The position numbers were made by a program, and so were the translations under genes. The notes beneath the pieces were generated by a model. The model worked only from the letters and a program-made list of their open reading frames with translations. It had not been told where the DNA came from and ran no database searches. DNA of 64,000 bases from Plazaster borealis (lineage: Eukaryota > Echinodermata > Asteroidea > Forcipulatida > Labidiasteridae): positions 5,857,501 through 5,921,500 of the forward strand of contig CM037461.1 in the NCBI GenBank assembly GCA_021014325.1, written 5' to 3'. Positions 42,835 through 51,794 of this stretch are shown piece by piece. Positions within the stretch are counted from its first letter, which is position 1, and every line of letters starts with the position of its first letter.

Positions 42835-42856
42835 ATCTTTTGTCTACGAAAGATTG
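42835..42856. repeat. Palindromic micro-repeat upstream of penton-like gene 2
   Basis: AATCTTT..AAAGATT-type unit with CTAC centre, 5' of the start codon on the minus strand, conserved in position with 20165-20200. Confidence 0.7.
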
Positions 42857-42907
42857 TTAATGCGGTTATACCAAACAAAGCTTATAGCTTCAACACAGAC
42901 GCATCTA

Positions 42908-43595
42908 CTAGACAGGCTTAATCTCAAGTACTGCAGTCATAGAGATAGGATTGTCACGCATATCTTCACCATATTCATCTAACACGAGAAAGTTTAGTTT
43001 ATATATATGTCCTGCTTTAAGTTTTTTGTACATAGGGTAAGCAAGGTTAACGTTTACACTGCTTTCAGATTTGAACGGGGTTATGGTTAGCAGCGACGAG
43101 GGGCGCCATCAATAATATTAGAAGCCGCATTAAGTTGATTGAGGTGTATAGAAACCAGGTTAGGGGTATGGAACCTTGAGGGTCTAATTCCATCTACTAT
43201 TCCTTGGAACCAATGACCGTCAAAAAGATTATAGAGAATGCCCAATAGTGAACACATTGCATCATCAAATTTAAAAAACATAGAAACACTCCTGACATTG
43301 ATACTGACAAACCCCGTTGTTTTGTTCATTTGGAGTCCTATTTGGGGTATATTTGCTTTGAAAAACTGTTGTATATCTTCAAAGGTGTACATTCCTCGAA
43401 CAACTTTAATCGAGGTATAACTAAGATTATTATTACTGTCAAACTTAAGATCAACAGTAGAGTCAACATCAAGAGTGTTAGTTTTTTAAAATGCAACTCT
43501 CTTAGGGCAACACAGAGTTTACCATTTACATTGTTAATTGCGGGTTGGAGGAGCGGCGCTTCTCTCTTTTGAATATTGGTTTGTGTAACAAACAT
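42908..43595 (-). pseudogene. Penton-like protein 1 (copy B), frameshifted
   Basis: Paralogue of the preceding gene and orthologue of 19435-20123. FVTQTNIQKREAPLLQ, GMYTFEDIQQFFKANIPQ and VSIHLNQLNAASNIIDGAP are visible. The frame changes near 43480 (A-run) and again near 43090 (GAPRRC). It lies head to head with the WCATTGCG gene across a palindrome-rich 85-bp spacer. Confidence 0.55.
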
Positions 43596-43599
43596 AGCG

Positions 43600-43665
43600 A
43601 ACTTAACTTTTCTACAGAAAAGTTTCTTTTGAACTTATACGAGTATAACTTAAACTTTGCAAGCA
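43600..43665. promoter_or_regulatory. Divergent intergenic region built of palindromes
   Basis: Arms AACTTTTCT/AGAAAAGTT (about 43610-43629) and AACTTATAC/GTATAACTT (about 43633-43652) lie between two divergent starts, followed by a shorter AACTTTGCAAGCAAAGTT dyad. In copy A the same spacer has GTTATACTCGTATAAGTT but lacks the AACTTTTCT unit. Confidence 0.5.
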
Positions 43666-43679
43666 AAGTTTGTGCAGTT

Positions 43680-44929
43680 ATGTCTAACCAAGCTTATAGC
43701 TTTAACACAGATGCATCTTACCAAACAGGTGGGGTATACTCCGCAAAATCTCAACTCGTATTGCAAAATGTTACAATACAGGTTGATACGGGGGCGGCGA
43801 GCTTTGACACCGTCTTTCCGGATATATTGTCGGCGGAGTTGTATAGGCTGCCACACGTACAAAGTGATGATGTAGTGGACACGTGGAGCTCAAACCCGAT
43901 GAAATTTTGGCAAAATAAGATTAACTTTGCAGTGTGGTGTGCTACCACAGGTTGCGGTGTCTCTGCAGAAGACCATCTTAGCTCTAAAGTCCCGATGGTG
44001 CGATCAGTCTACCGCTTTCACGTATACTACCAGGTGCGAAGGATTCTTGAAGGGATGCAGGTGCCACTCCCACAGGATGACACTTGGGATGCCTTTGATA
44101 CCCCATACAACCAAAGGGTATATGAGCAAATTTGCTCTCTATTAAAGAAGTGAGCAACGATTTGGTTGCTAGTGGGGGTCTTAACCCCAGCTTCGGTGTT
44201 TCGTCGAACGACTATAGAAAAGACCGCATGAGCTTTGGTGATAGACCAGCCACGTTCAGCGTCGACTACATCGGTCAGGGGCCAGATGGAGACCAAGCAT
44301 GGACAACATTTGTTCTCGACAAGTCGGAGGGCTTTACCCAACCTGGGGTTGAGAGAATCAACGACTCTATCCGAACATACGTGTGGGCTATCCTAGGCGC
44401 ACAGGCGCAGATTCGCTCGAGTATTATTGGCACCGGTGCCGCATTTGACACCCAGAAACAGTTCTTAGCGAATGTTGAGGATGCAGTCTCAAGCCCTGTA
44501 GATCTCCCGAGTGCGGTGGCACGCTACCAAGACATGCTTCGATACGCCCGCTCTAAGGTTGACTATGTATTCGGAATTGGTTTGTATATGGCTCCCAGCA
44601 ACATGGAGTTGCAGATTGGAACTATTCAGGACTACAACAACGAGATTGTGATCGCGGAGCAGGGGCAAAATTTGGGCTTTAACAACGGTATAAATGCAGT
44701 TGTCGAGAATTTGTTACCTGTAAATGATATGGAGGGGCCTCCTGCAAGGCCAGCACACCTAGCTCAAACTCCGGAAGTTAGTTTGATGGGACCGGTTTTG
44801 GCACAGCCTGATATCGACGTAGATGAAAGACAAACTTTCGTAGACGAAAGTTTAGCGCACTATGATGGGCGAACTGCACTTGTTGTTGGTGGCGTTGCTC
44901 TTGGTCTCGGTTGGCTCGCTCTACGCTAA
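43680..44929 (+). pseudogene. WCATTGCG-motif late protein (copy B), internal deletion
   Basis: The first half (43680-44153) has SNQAYSFNTDASYQ, SSNPMKFWQNKINFAVWCAT and VYRFHVYYQVRRI. The second half (44160-44929) has SFGDRPATFSVDYIGQGPDG, VWAILGAQAQIRSS and a hydrophobic C-terminus (ALVVGGVALGLGWLAL). The halves are in different frames because a segment after YEQIC, present in copy A, is missing here. TFVDESL near the end is a translated palindrome (44832-44851). A structural protein is likely; the precise role is unknown. Confidence 0.6.
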
Positions 44930-45001
44930 AACTTTTGTCTACAAAAAACTTTTGTCTACAAAAAACTTTTGTCTACAAAAAACTTTTGTCTACAAAAGTT
45001 T
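44929..45001. repeat. Tandem array of four palindromic micro-repeats
   Basis: Four consecutive AACTTTTGTCTACAAAA units at a 17-bp period fill the tail-to-tail spacer between two convergent genes. It begins directly at a TAA stop and could work as a bidirectional terminator hairpin. Copy A has deleted this region. Confidence 0.85.
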
Positions 45002-45002
45002 A

Positions 45003-46298
45003 TTATTTATAAAAGATTAAAGTTAACAGTACACCGCCGATGGCAACAATTATTGCCCATAGGTTTCCCGCGAGCCAGCCAGCAGTTTTACTCAAGAGGT
45101 TGAGGAGCCACGATATAATGCCTCCGATGATGCCCGGTAGTGCGGCTGCAGCCTTTCCAGCTAATTGGGCTAGAAGGCGCCCGAGAGCTTGCAAATGTTT
45201 TTTCGCCCACTCTTTTACCCCATCTTTACTTGCGGGGGGCGTGGGAGGTGTTGGCGGTGTAACCCCGCCAGCTGGCCCACCAGTCAAGGCAAGAACCAGA
45301 GTGCTGATGGCAAAGCCCAGTGCAGTGATAATGGTGGCTATGGTCACACCCTGCTCGCGGAACAGGGTCCGTAGCCGATCGGCCAGAGATTTGTTTTTAT
45401 CTAGAACGCTAGATATGGTCTCACGAATTTGGCGGAACTGTGACCGAAGTTGTTGGTTGAGGACATCAACGCTGTCTCGAGCCGCTGCGAGATCATCTTC
45501 GGCTTTTGTAATTTCACGTTCGATTTGGTCCGCTCGCTCAGTTGTCCCGGGTTGCTTAAGCTCTTCGCGATAGCCCTCGATTAGCTGCTGGAGAGAAACT
45601 ACTTTGCTCTCTTGCACCGCTTTTGTGGCACGCAAAGTTTTCAGGGCTTTGTCAAGCCCTAGAATCTCTCTCATAGGCAAAAGATTTTCTTCCTCAGTAG
45701 GCGGCTCAGATGACTTACTAATAAGTAAATCATCTAAAACATTAACTGTCTGATCTAGTACATCACCATCTGCTTGTGTTGCATTTTGTGCTTTATCAGC
45801 AACCCTTTCTAACTCGCGAAGGATAGGTCGAGAATGACGACGCAGTGTACTGTCGTACCCAGGCAGGTTGAGAAAATCTCGAATAGCTCTGGAGCCCCCA
45901 GAGCCAAAACTTTGGGCAATAGTACCCAATCCTAAAAACTTTTTAGGGCCTTTAGTAGCACTCATCCGAACCGTTTTATCACCTTCTACCCAGTAAAGTG
46001 TTTTACCATCTTCGCCGACCTGAAACCGTTTGTATTCTATGATCGTAGGTCGAGGGCCATTGTTTAGACCTATCTCCTCATAGAAAGCATTTACTAAACG
46101 GTCTCGCTGTTCTCGCAACTCGTCTGTACGGATGTCGTCGCGCGCTTGGTTGATGCGGTCGCCGTATTCATTAGCCGATAGCCCATCTAAGGGTGCCCCG
46201 ATAGGAGGTTCAGGGGAAATAAAACTGGTTTCTTCTTCGACTTCTGGTTGTTTTTCGGGTGCATCAAAATCATTCATTTCAAAGCCACCTTCTGCCAT
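45003..46298 (-). CDS. 431-aa coiled-coil/membrane late protein, intact in copy B
   Basis: The frame is uninterrupted from MAEGGFEMNDF to LTLIFYK. Order: acidic N-terminus (to about residue 60), a basic GKTLYWVEGDK region, KFLGLGTIAQSFGSGG, long charged helices with heptad character (about 205-305), a hydrophobic segment (TIITALGFAISTLVLALTGG), a Pro/Gly linker (VTPPTPPTPP), VKEWAKKHLQALG, and a strongly hydrophobic end (IIGGIISWLLNLL, NLWAIIVAIGGVLL). The family recurs in invertebrate Polintons. A membrane-interacting virion protein is inferred. Confidence 0.65.
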   Translation of the reverse strand: MAEGGFEMNDFDAPEKQPEVEEETSFISPEPPIGAPLDGLSANEYGDRINQARDDIRTDELREQRDRLVNAFYEEIGLNNGPRPTIIEYKRFQVGEDGKTLYWVEGDKTVRMSATKGPKKFLGLGTIAQSFGSGGSRAIRDFLNLPGYDSTLRRHSRPILRELERVADKAQNATQADGDVLDQTVNVLDDLLISKSSEPPTEEENLLPMREILGLDKALKTLRATKAVQESKVVSLQQLIEGYREELKQPGTTERADQIEREITKAEDDLAAARDSVDVLNQQLRSQFRQIRETISSVLDKNKSLADRLRTLFREQGVTIATIITALGFAISTLVLALTGGPAGGVTPPTPPTPPASKDGVKEWAKKHLQALGRLLAQLAGKAAAALPGIIGGIISWLLNLLSKTAGWLAGNLWAIIVAIGGVLLTLIFYK

Positions 46299-46375
46299 AT
46301 TGAATACAAAGGTTGGCTTTACTTATATTGAACACTCGCCAAGGTTTAATAGACAAAAGACAAAGTTTGGTTTGA
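46299..46375. promoter_or_regulatory. Divergent late intergenic region (copy B)
   Basis: 77 bp between divergent starts, AT-rich (TTTACTTATATTGAACACT), equivalent to 15786-15885. Promoter function is inferred from the layout. Confidence 0.35.
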
Positions 46376-47679
46376 ATGGCATCGTCAAAGTACGGACGCA
46401 AACTGAATCCTCTTAGAAGCCTGCGGGATCCACTCGGGATCAAAGGCATACGGCAGAGCGTGGTTGTAACCAACAACCCCTCCACTATCGACCAAAATCA
46501 GCAGCTCTTGGTCCGCTTTCCCAACCTTGGCGCCCAGGATGTGATTGTTCCTGGAACAGCCCGCCTCGCATTTACCATCGCCCTCACCTCGACCGACGAC
46601 AATCGAACAGTGGTTCAAAACCTTGGCCAAGCCGTTGTGAAGAAAAAGACAATCAGGATCAGTGGTAATGAGGTCATGTCTATAGATGACAGCGATGTTA
46701 TCGGCTGCTACACCGACCTTTGGAAAACGTTGGGAGAGCGCCGGTCTCAGGTCTACCAGGGTATTGATGTGGCGGAAGACGCTAACATGCTTAAACTGAG
46801 GGTGGGCGCCGGAGATGGTGATAGTTCTACGGCGCAAGACAAGGCTGTTGCAGATGCATACAGCAACAGATTTAGCATTCCACTAGACTTTGAACTGTTG
46901 GAGAGCCACATGCCGTTCTTCCAGTCAGGCCTTGGTGACCGATTGGAGTACGAGCTTACCTTTAATGACTACAGCCGCGTTATAATGGCAACAGGTGATA
47001 CAGATGCTAGCTACGTCATCGACAACATCTCTCTCGAGTTTGAAATTATGAGCGAGCCAAACTTAGCCCGAATGATTCGCAACCAGTATACTGCGCGAGT
47101 TGCCATCTTGTATGACCGCATTTTGCGCCACCGAAAGGTCACCCTCAACAAGAGTGATACGCTGTGGAACGTCAATCTTAATATTCCAGCCCGAAGCTTT
47201 AAGGGAATACTCATGCTCTTCGAGGATGCTGGAGCGGCGACCGCGTTTAACCGAAATACAGAATCGTTCTATAACCCCAAGATCGAAAAAGTTGAGGTCA
47301 TAGTCGAGGAAGCCAAACCAGTTGTATGCCCAGGGTATGCGCGGGTACCAACAGTGGGATGAAGTTCGAAAGTACTTCGCTAGCAGCCCTTCAACCAAGC
47401 GCCACCCCACGTCTGCAATGGTCACCAAAGACTTAGCATTAGCTGATGTAACGGTAGGAGAGTATTTGACAACAAAGTACGGCCTATGGCTGGACTTGAG
47501 AAGCAACGATGATGACTCACTGCACGGCAGCGGCAGGCGCATAGAAAATGCAAGTGAGGGTCACAGTCCAGATCACCAAAAAGGCAGAAACGGCGGGCAC
47601 ATTGAACATGTATTTGTATGTTATCATGGATGCTCAGCTCAACATCGAAAATGGTCGATATATCAGTGCGCTCTACTAA
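46376..47679 (+). pseudogene. mcp: Major capsid protein (double jelly-roll), copy B
   Basis: It starts at ATG 46376 (ASSKYGRKLNPLRSL) and ends TAA 47679, about 434 codons. Blocks are SGNEVMSIDDSDVIGC, YQGIDVAEDANMLKL (absent from A), MPFFQSGLGDRLEYELTFN, SFKGILMLFEDAGAATAFN and MRGYQQWDEVRKYF. Two 2-bp losses (near 47308 and 47560, both in G-runs) shift the frame twice. Capsid assignment is by family resemblance and position beside the ATPase. Confidence 0.75.
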
Positions 47680-48378
47680 ACCAAACTTATCTTTTGCAGG
47701 CAAAAGATTGTTTTCGTCAACGAAAGTTCAAAGTAAAACTTTCGTACACGAAAGTTTAGACAAAAGTAAAAACTTATACGAGGATAAGTTTAAACCCCAC
47801 TCGGCCATCATCTGTGGCCAGACTGGCTGTGGGAAAACAGTCTTTATCTTAAACCTTCTCGAAGATCACTACTGCGGCGAATTTTCGCACATCGTTATAC
47901 TCTGCCCCACAATTCGTTGGAACAAAACGTACCACGAGCGATCCTGGGTGTGGACAGACCCAGAGGTCTATATCGTCGACCCTGGCGATCAGCTTCAAAA
48001 GTGGTTGCGAGCTTTTTACTCGATTTTTGCTGGCGAGCCGACATTGTACATCATCGACGACTGCTCAGCTAGTAAAGCTCTGACCAAAAGAAAGACATGC
48101 TGTCTGAGCTTGCGTTCTCGGGGCGCCACGCCTCTCAATCTGTGTGGGTTTTGACGCAAAAGTATAACTCGGTTCTTAAAGATCTCCGCGAGCAGACTAA
48201 GTGGATAGGGCTCTTCCACTGCAAGGACAGGGACTCTTTTGAAGATTGCCTGCGAGAAAACGACGTTGTCCCGACGAGAGAGGAGCGAGATGCGCTTAGA
48301 CAGCAGCTATCTAAAGCTAAACACGCTAAGCTTATACTAAAGACTGCTCAGCCGGTTGCTTATCAGTTGTTAACATAG
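47651..48378 (+). pseudogene. atp: Packaging ATPase (FtsK/HerA, A32-like), copy B
   Basis: It starts at ATG 47651 inside the MCP end. Walker A GQTGCGKT, Walker B TLYIIDDCSA. One A is missing near 48090 (ACCAAAAGAAAG against AAAAAG in A), so the last third (SELAFSGRHASQ, FEDCLRENDVVP) lies in another frame. The N-terminal linker between STKP and PHSAI is much longer than in A and consists of translated palindromes (LSFAGKRLFSSTKV, KTFVHESLD, NLYEDKF). Confidence 0.85.
47690..47795. repeat. Palindromic repeats forming the ATPase linker (copy B)
   Basis: In order: ATCTTTTGCAGGCAAAAGAT, a TTTTCGTCAACGAAAG-type unit, AACTTTCGT/ACGAAAGTT with an ACAC centre, and AACTTATAC/ATAAGTT. The reading frame passes through all of them. 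Confidence 0.8.
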
Positions 48379-48405
48379 CTTAATAGCTTGCTAAACTAAA
48401 GTTCT

Positions 48406-48513
48406 ATGTGGGAGCAAACACAGCTAGCCATACAAACTATACATCTGGCAGTAGTTCTTGTGATGTTTGTCAAGTATGTTAGACTCATGCGCATAAACTT
48501 ATACAGAGTATAA
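48406..48513 (+). CDS. Very small membrane protein (35 codons)
   Basis: MWEQTQLAIQTIHLAVVLVM followed by a short basic tail. One predicted membrane segment. The stop codon TAA belongs to a palindrome (AACTTATACAGAGTATAAGT). It lies between the ATPase and the next late gene. Its function is unknown; it resembles small virion membrane proteins only in size and hydrophobicity. Confidence 0.45.
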   Translation: MWEQTQLAIQTIHLAVVLVMFVKYVRLMRINLYRV

Positions 48514-48551
48514 GTTTGATCTCAAAAGTAATCTTTTGCTCACAGAAGATT

Positions 48552-49261
48552 ATGGATTGTGATGATTTGATCAACCAATTGTTGCAAGAGGTTCCCGATG
48601 AAAGCACCGATACCACCGTCTCGACGCTAAACAAAACTTTTGTAGACAAAAGTTTGAGCTGCACCTCGTCTACAAAAGATTTGCCAGCAAAAGATTACAA
48701 AAGTTTAGATCGTTTGCAAGAACAAAAACGGACCCGGCTGGCGGCAATTGTGGCTGGCGGCACAGCTAAAAATACATAGGAACCCGACTAACCCTTGCAC
48801 AACTTGATGTGATGAGTGATGACGAGATTTCTAAGCACTATAGCCGCTATGAGGCACGACTAGGGGCCTCAATGACAAAAACTCTCGGGGCGTCTGCGCT
48901 GCAGATGTATGCACTAGCGGCTAGCACATTTCTACCAATTCCACCCGAAAATAAGCCTCAGCTCGTCATAGACCTCGAGGAGGACCCCTTTGTCGGACAT
49001 GCGCTGACGACAGCCTGCTGCGAGCTGTATTATCGCTATGGTATGTACTTAGCCCCGCTTACAGCAGCGATGACAACTGCTAAGCACTGTCAATTTAAAG
49101 ACAAAACTTATACGAGTATAAGTAAAACTTTCGTACACGAAAGTTTAGATGACAGAAAACTTGGAAACGACATCGACAGAAGCAGCACAAGCTCTGGAAA
49201 TGACAGCAGCGCAAGACCTAGAGACGACATCGACGCAGTTAAAAGTCAAGAGAGTGACTAA
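48552..49261 (+). pseudogene. Late protein (SDDEISKHYSRYEARLG family), copy B
   Basis: It starts at ATG 48552 (DCDDLINQLLQEVPDES). KTFVDKSLSCTSSTKDLPAKDY is translated palindrome sequence; the conserved body follows. One base is missing near 48765 (GGCACAGCTAAAAA against GGCTCAGCCCTAAAA), shifting the frame before the conserved domain. KTFVHESLDD near the end is another repeat. It overlaps the next gene by 113 bp. Confidence 0.6.
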
Positions 49262-49661
49262 ACTTTTGCCAGCAAAAGTTTTAACTAATAAAGATCCACA
49301 AAAAGTTGAGGCTGGCCGCAAAGGTGCAGCAGCTAGAAAAGTAAAACAAGAAGCGCTGAAAGAGCAGCTGCGAAAGGCCAAACAGAGTCTCAAGTCTGAA
49401 GATAATCTTAATCCTTCATCTACAAAAGACCGTGAACATAAAAGTGAAATCTCATCGCAATCAGAAACTAATCTTTTGCCTGCAAAAGATTATCTTTTGC
49501 AGGCAAAAGATTGTTTGCTCCTTGCAGGGGCTGTTATAGCTGTTGGAGCTGTGGTATATGCTAAGTTTTCGTATACGCCTGCAAAACAATTACCAAATGT
49601 ATCTCAAAAATCAAAGACAAACATATTAGACAAACAAACTAATCCTCATTATATGCAATAA
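49149..49661 (+). CDS. Basic protein with one TM segment (copy B)
   Basis: 170 codons, open. It has the same architecture as 12417-12992: a Thr-rich start (NLETTSTEAAQALEM), the basic stretch GAAARKVKQEALKEQLRKAK, and the membrane segment CLLLAGAVIAVGAVVYA. A 30-bp block containing a perfect palindrome (49261-49280) is present here and absent from copy A, adding ten residues (LLPAKVLTNK) in frame. LLPAKDYLLQAKD before the membrane segment is two further repeats. Confidence 0.65.
   Translation: MTENLETTSTEAAQALEMTAAQDLETTSTQLKVKRVTKLLPAKVLTNKDPQKVEAGRKGAAARKVKQEALKEQLRKAKQSLKSEDNLNPSSTKDREHKSEISSQSETNLLPAKDYLLQAKDCLLLAGAVIAVGAVVYAKFSYTPAKQLPNVSQKSKTNILDKQTNPHYMQ
49261..49280. repeat. Palindromic micro-repeat, in frame, absent from copy A
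   Basis: Arms AACTTTTGC / GCAAAAGTT around CA. Copy A reads GTGACTAAAGATCC straight through at this point. Confidence 0.9.
49470..49512. repeat. Two abutting palindromic micro-repeats in a coding frame
   Basis: The first (49470-49491) has arms AATCTTTTGC/GCAAAAGATT with CT centre. The second (to 49511) has the reverse centre AG. They encode NLLPAKDYLLQAKD. Confidence 0.85.
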
Positions 49662-49686
49662 TAATCTCCTACTTGCATAACAAAAA

Positions 49687-49926
49687 ATGACTACCCCCAG
49701 TACTGATGGTAAACAGCTTGCTAATTTGGTGTACCACTCCGCCGTAGTAAGTGGACTTGCTGTGGGATACGCTACTCTTGGTAAAAAAATCATAAAAGGT
49801 GTTACGCCAAAGTTAGACTTTGCGCCGTATGATGTTGGCATGGTCATACTAGATGTTGGCCTAGCTATGGCCACTAAAGACATGCTTATCAAGCAGGGGA
49901 TACTCCCTGCAGACATATTAAAGTAA
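49687..49926 (+). CDS. Small membrane protein (PYDVGMVILDVG family), copy B
   Basis: 79 codons, intact, starting TTPSTDGKQLANLVYH. It contains GYATLGKKIIKGV and APYDVGMVILDVGLAMATKD with a hydrophobic centre. No known function. Preceded and followed by palindrome-rich spacers. Confidence 0.6.
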   Translation: MTTPSTDGKQLANLVYHSAVVSGLAVGYATLGKKIIKGVTPKLDFAPYDVGMVILDVGLAMATKDMLIKQGILPADILK

Positions 49927-49929
49927 AGA

Positions 49930-50022
49930 TGTATAAGTTTTCTCTTTTGAATACAAAAGATTATACAAATATAAGTTAAACTAATCTTTTGTCTACAAAA
50001 AACTTTTGTCTACAAAAGTTTA
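49930..50022. repeat. Palindrome-rich spacer
   Basis: A TTTTGAATACAAAAGATTATAC.. unit and two AACTTTTGTCTACAAAA units back to back just upstream of ATG 50029. Confidence 0.75.
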
Positions 50023-50028
50023 AGTTTG

Positions 50029-50475
50029 ATGGCTTCTATTGTAATGCTTGTTGGCGGAGCGGTCGTGAACGCACTTGCGTTCTCTGGGTCAAATTTTCTG
50101 TTCTCGATGATGCGTGATCCAGGTGCCGATGAAGAGCGAAAACGACATGACAAGGCTGTAGAACAACTTCAAGCTGCGCAGTCTGAATGGTCACGCAAGA
50201 GGGCCGAACGCCTAGACTGGATTAATGAAGAGCTTCGCCGCCAAGGACATGCCGTGCACACTTTCCGCAATGTTGATGAAGCTATTCGCCAGTACAATCT
50301 TATAAACTTTTCTACAGAAAAGTTTGGCAGTGATTCAATGGCCCCCACGCTAGAAGAACCAAAACCCAAACTCTCAGATTTCTACTTGCCGTCCCCAGAG
50401 CAACGTGATCGCGAAATTGCTTTCGTTATCATGGGGCTTGGAGTTACTTCCTTCGCAGCCTATAAACTTTCGTAG
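50029..50475 (+). CDS. Late protein (SPEQRDREIAF family), copy B, modified by two palindromes
   Basis: About 148 codons from ATG 50029. It is the same protein as 11178-11609, but a 20-bp palindrome at 50305-50324 adds NFSTEKFG where A has AD (net +18 bp, frame kept). A second palindrome (50465-50484) replaces the last residues (YMIVK in A) by YKLS and provides the TAG stop. The hydrophobic ends and charged middle are conserved. Function unknown. Confidence 0.65.
   Translation: MASIVMLVGGAVVNALAFSGSNFLFSMMRDPGADEERKRHDKAVEQLQAAQSEWSRKRAERLDWINEELRRQGHAVHTFRNVDEAIRQYNLINFSTEKFGSDSMAPTLEEPKPKLSDFYLPSPEQRDREIAFVIMGLGVTSFAAYKLS
50305..50324. repeat. Palindromic micro-repeat, in frame, absent from copy A
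   Basis: Arms AACTTTTCT/AGAAAAGTT around AC. Flanks CTTATA and CAGTGATTC are the same in A, where only GCTGA lies between them. Confidence 0.92.
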
Positions 50476-50690
50476 ACGAAAGTTTGGATTGATAAGTAAA
50501 CTAATCTTTTGCCTGCAAAAGATTATCTTTTGAAAACTTTTCTGTAGAAAAGTTTGATTAGGTTTAGTTTAGTTATTTTTGCAATCACAAACTAATCTTT
50601 GCAGGCAAAAGATTTTTTTCTACAGATATTCTTTTGATTGTAAAAAAACTTTTCTTCAGAAAAGTTTAGTTAGACTTTGCAGGCGTAAAC
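50465..50690. repeat. Palindrome cluster before the integrase
   Basis: AACTTTCGT/ACGAAAGTT (50465-50484), AATCTTTTGC/GCAAAAGATT (about 50502-50523), AACTTTTCT/AGAAAAGTT (about 50533-50552), and further imperfect units to 50668. About 200 bp here contains little else. Confidence 0.8.
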
Positions 50691-50694
50691 TTAT

Positions 50695-51721
50695 ATGGAT
50701 ACTAAACTGTCTGCATTGTACTACAGCCCCAAGGATACTGGAAGGGACTTGCGGCCATACAAAAACTAGCCGAGGCTGCAAAAGTCACTCAAGATGTGAG
50801 TAAAGATTGGCTCAAGAGACAAGCTATATGGCAGATATATCTCCCAGCCCCTCGCCATGTGCCTCGCCCAAAATTTGATATTTCAGTGCCTAATGAAGTC
50901 CACCAAGCTGACCTACTGTTTCTTCCACACGATCGCCTGCCCAGGGGCCGAAAGATTTACAAATACGCCCTGACTGTGGTTGATGTTGCCAGCCGCTACA
51001 AAGAAGCTGAACCACTGACTTCAAAGGAATCCACCGAGGTGGCTACTGCTTTGTCCCGCATTTACAAGCGGGGACCTTTAAAGTGGCCGAAGGTGCTGCA
51101 GGTTGACCCTGGGCGTGAGTTTATGGGCTCCGTATCCCAAACTCTGGAGAAACATGGTGTCAAAGTCCGACGGGGTGAAAAAGATTTGCATCGAGCGCAG
51201 GGCATCGTGGAAAGATTCAACCGAACTCTAGCAGAAAAGCTCTTTGGGCATCAGTATGCGGTAGAGCTGCGTCTCCCAGATGATGAGAGGTCAACTGAGT
51301 GGGTAGCACGACTTCCCGCCGTTGTCTTAGCTCTGAACACAGAGGTTACCAGATTGACGGAAAAAAGCCCTCAGAAGCCATCAAGGCAAAATCGGTAAAA
51401 CAAAAGCCCTCTACCATTGCAGACCGCCCTGTTGGTCTCAACGAGCAAAAGCTCCCCTCGGGCGTGGGCGTTCGGTACCTCTACCAGCCAGGTGAGCTAG
51501 AAGGTGGGCGTCGTCGCGCAACTGACCCAGTATGGTCCCTCCGGGTGCACCGGCTTGGGCGTTCAGTCACTAAACCCGGAGAGCCTGTTCTTTATTATCT
51601 TATGAAAGATCGTGGGGTACCAGCTCGTGGGTTTGTACGAGAAGAGCTACTTGTGGTGCCTCCCAACACCCAGGTGCCACCTGTTAAACTTTTGCTTAAA
51701 CTTTCGTCTACGAAAGTTTAG
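50695..51721 (+). pseudogene. int: Retroviral-type integrase (DDE), copy B
   Basis: It starts at ATG 50695. Same catalytic motifs as copy A (HQADLLFLP, VDPGREF, GIVERFNRTL). One base is missing near 50728 (CAGCCCCAAGG against CAGCCTCCAAGG), and one A is missing in the A-run near 51361, so N-terminus, core and C-terminal domain are in three frames. The A copy is normal at both places and broken elsewhere. The last six residues (LSSTKV) and the adjoining TAG come from a palindrome. Confidence 0.9.
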
Positions 51722-51794
51722 GCGACAATCTCGTTGATAAACTAAACTAATCTTTGCAAGCAAAAGATAATCTTTGCAGGCAAAAGATTAGTTT
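51685..51794. repeat. Palindromes in the integrase/PolB convergent spacer (copy B)
   Basis: One AACTTTCGT/ACGAAAGTT unit at the end of the integrase, then two AATCTTTGC..GCAAAAGATT-type units. The spacer occupies the same position as 9945-10112 but with a different set of repeats. Confidence 0.75.

Noticed and set aside
45040..45573. 177-codon plus-strand frame inside the 431-aa gene (also antisense frames at 16553 and 18415)
   Set aside because: Antisense to a conserved, intact minus-strand frame; Arg/Ser-rich composition is typical of a shadow.
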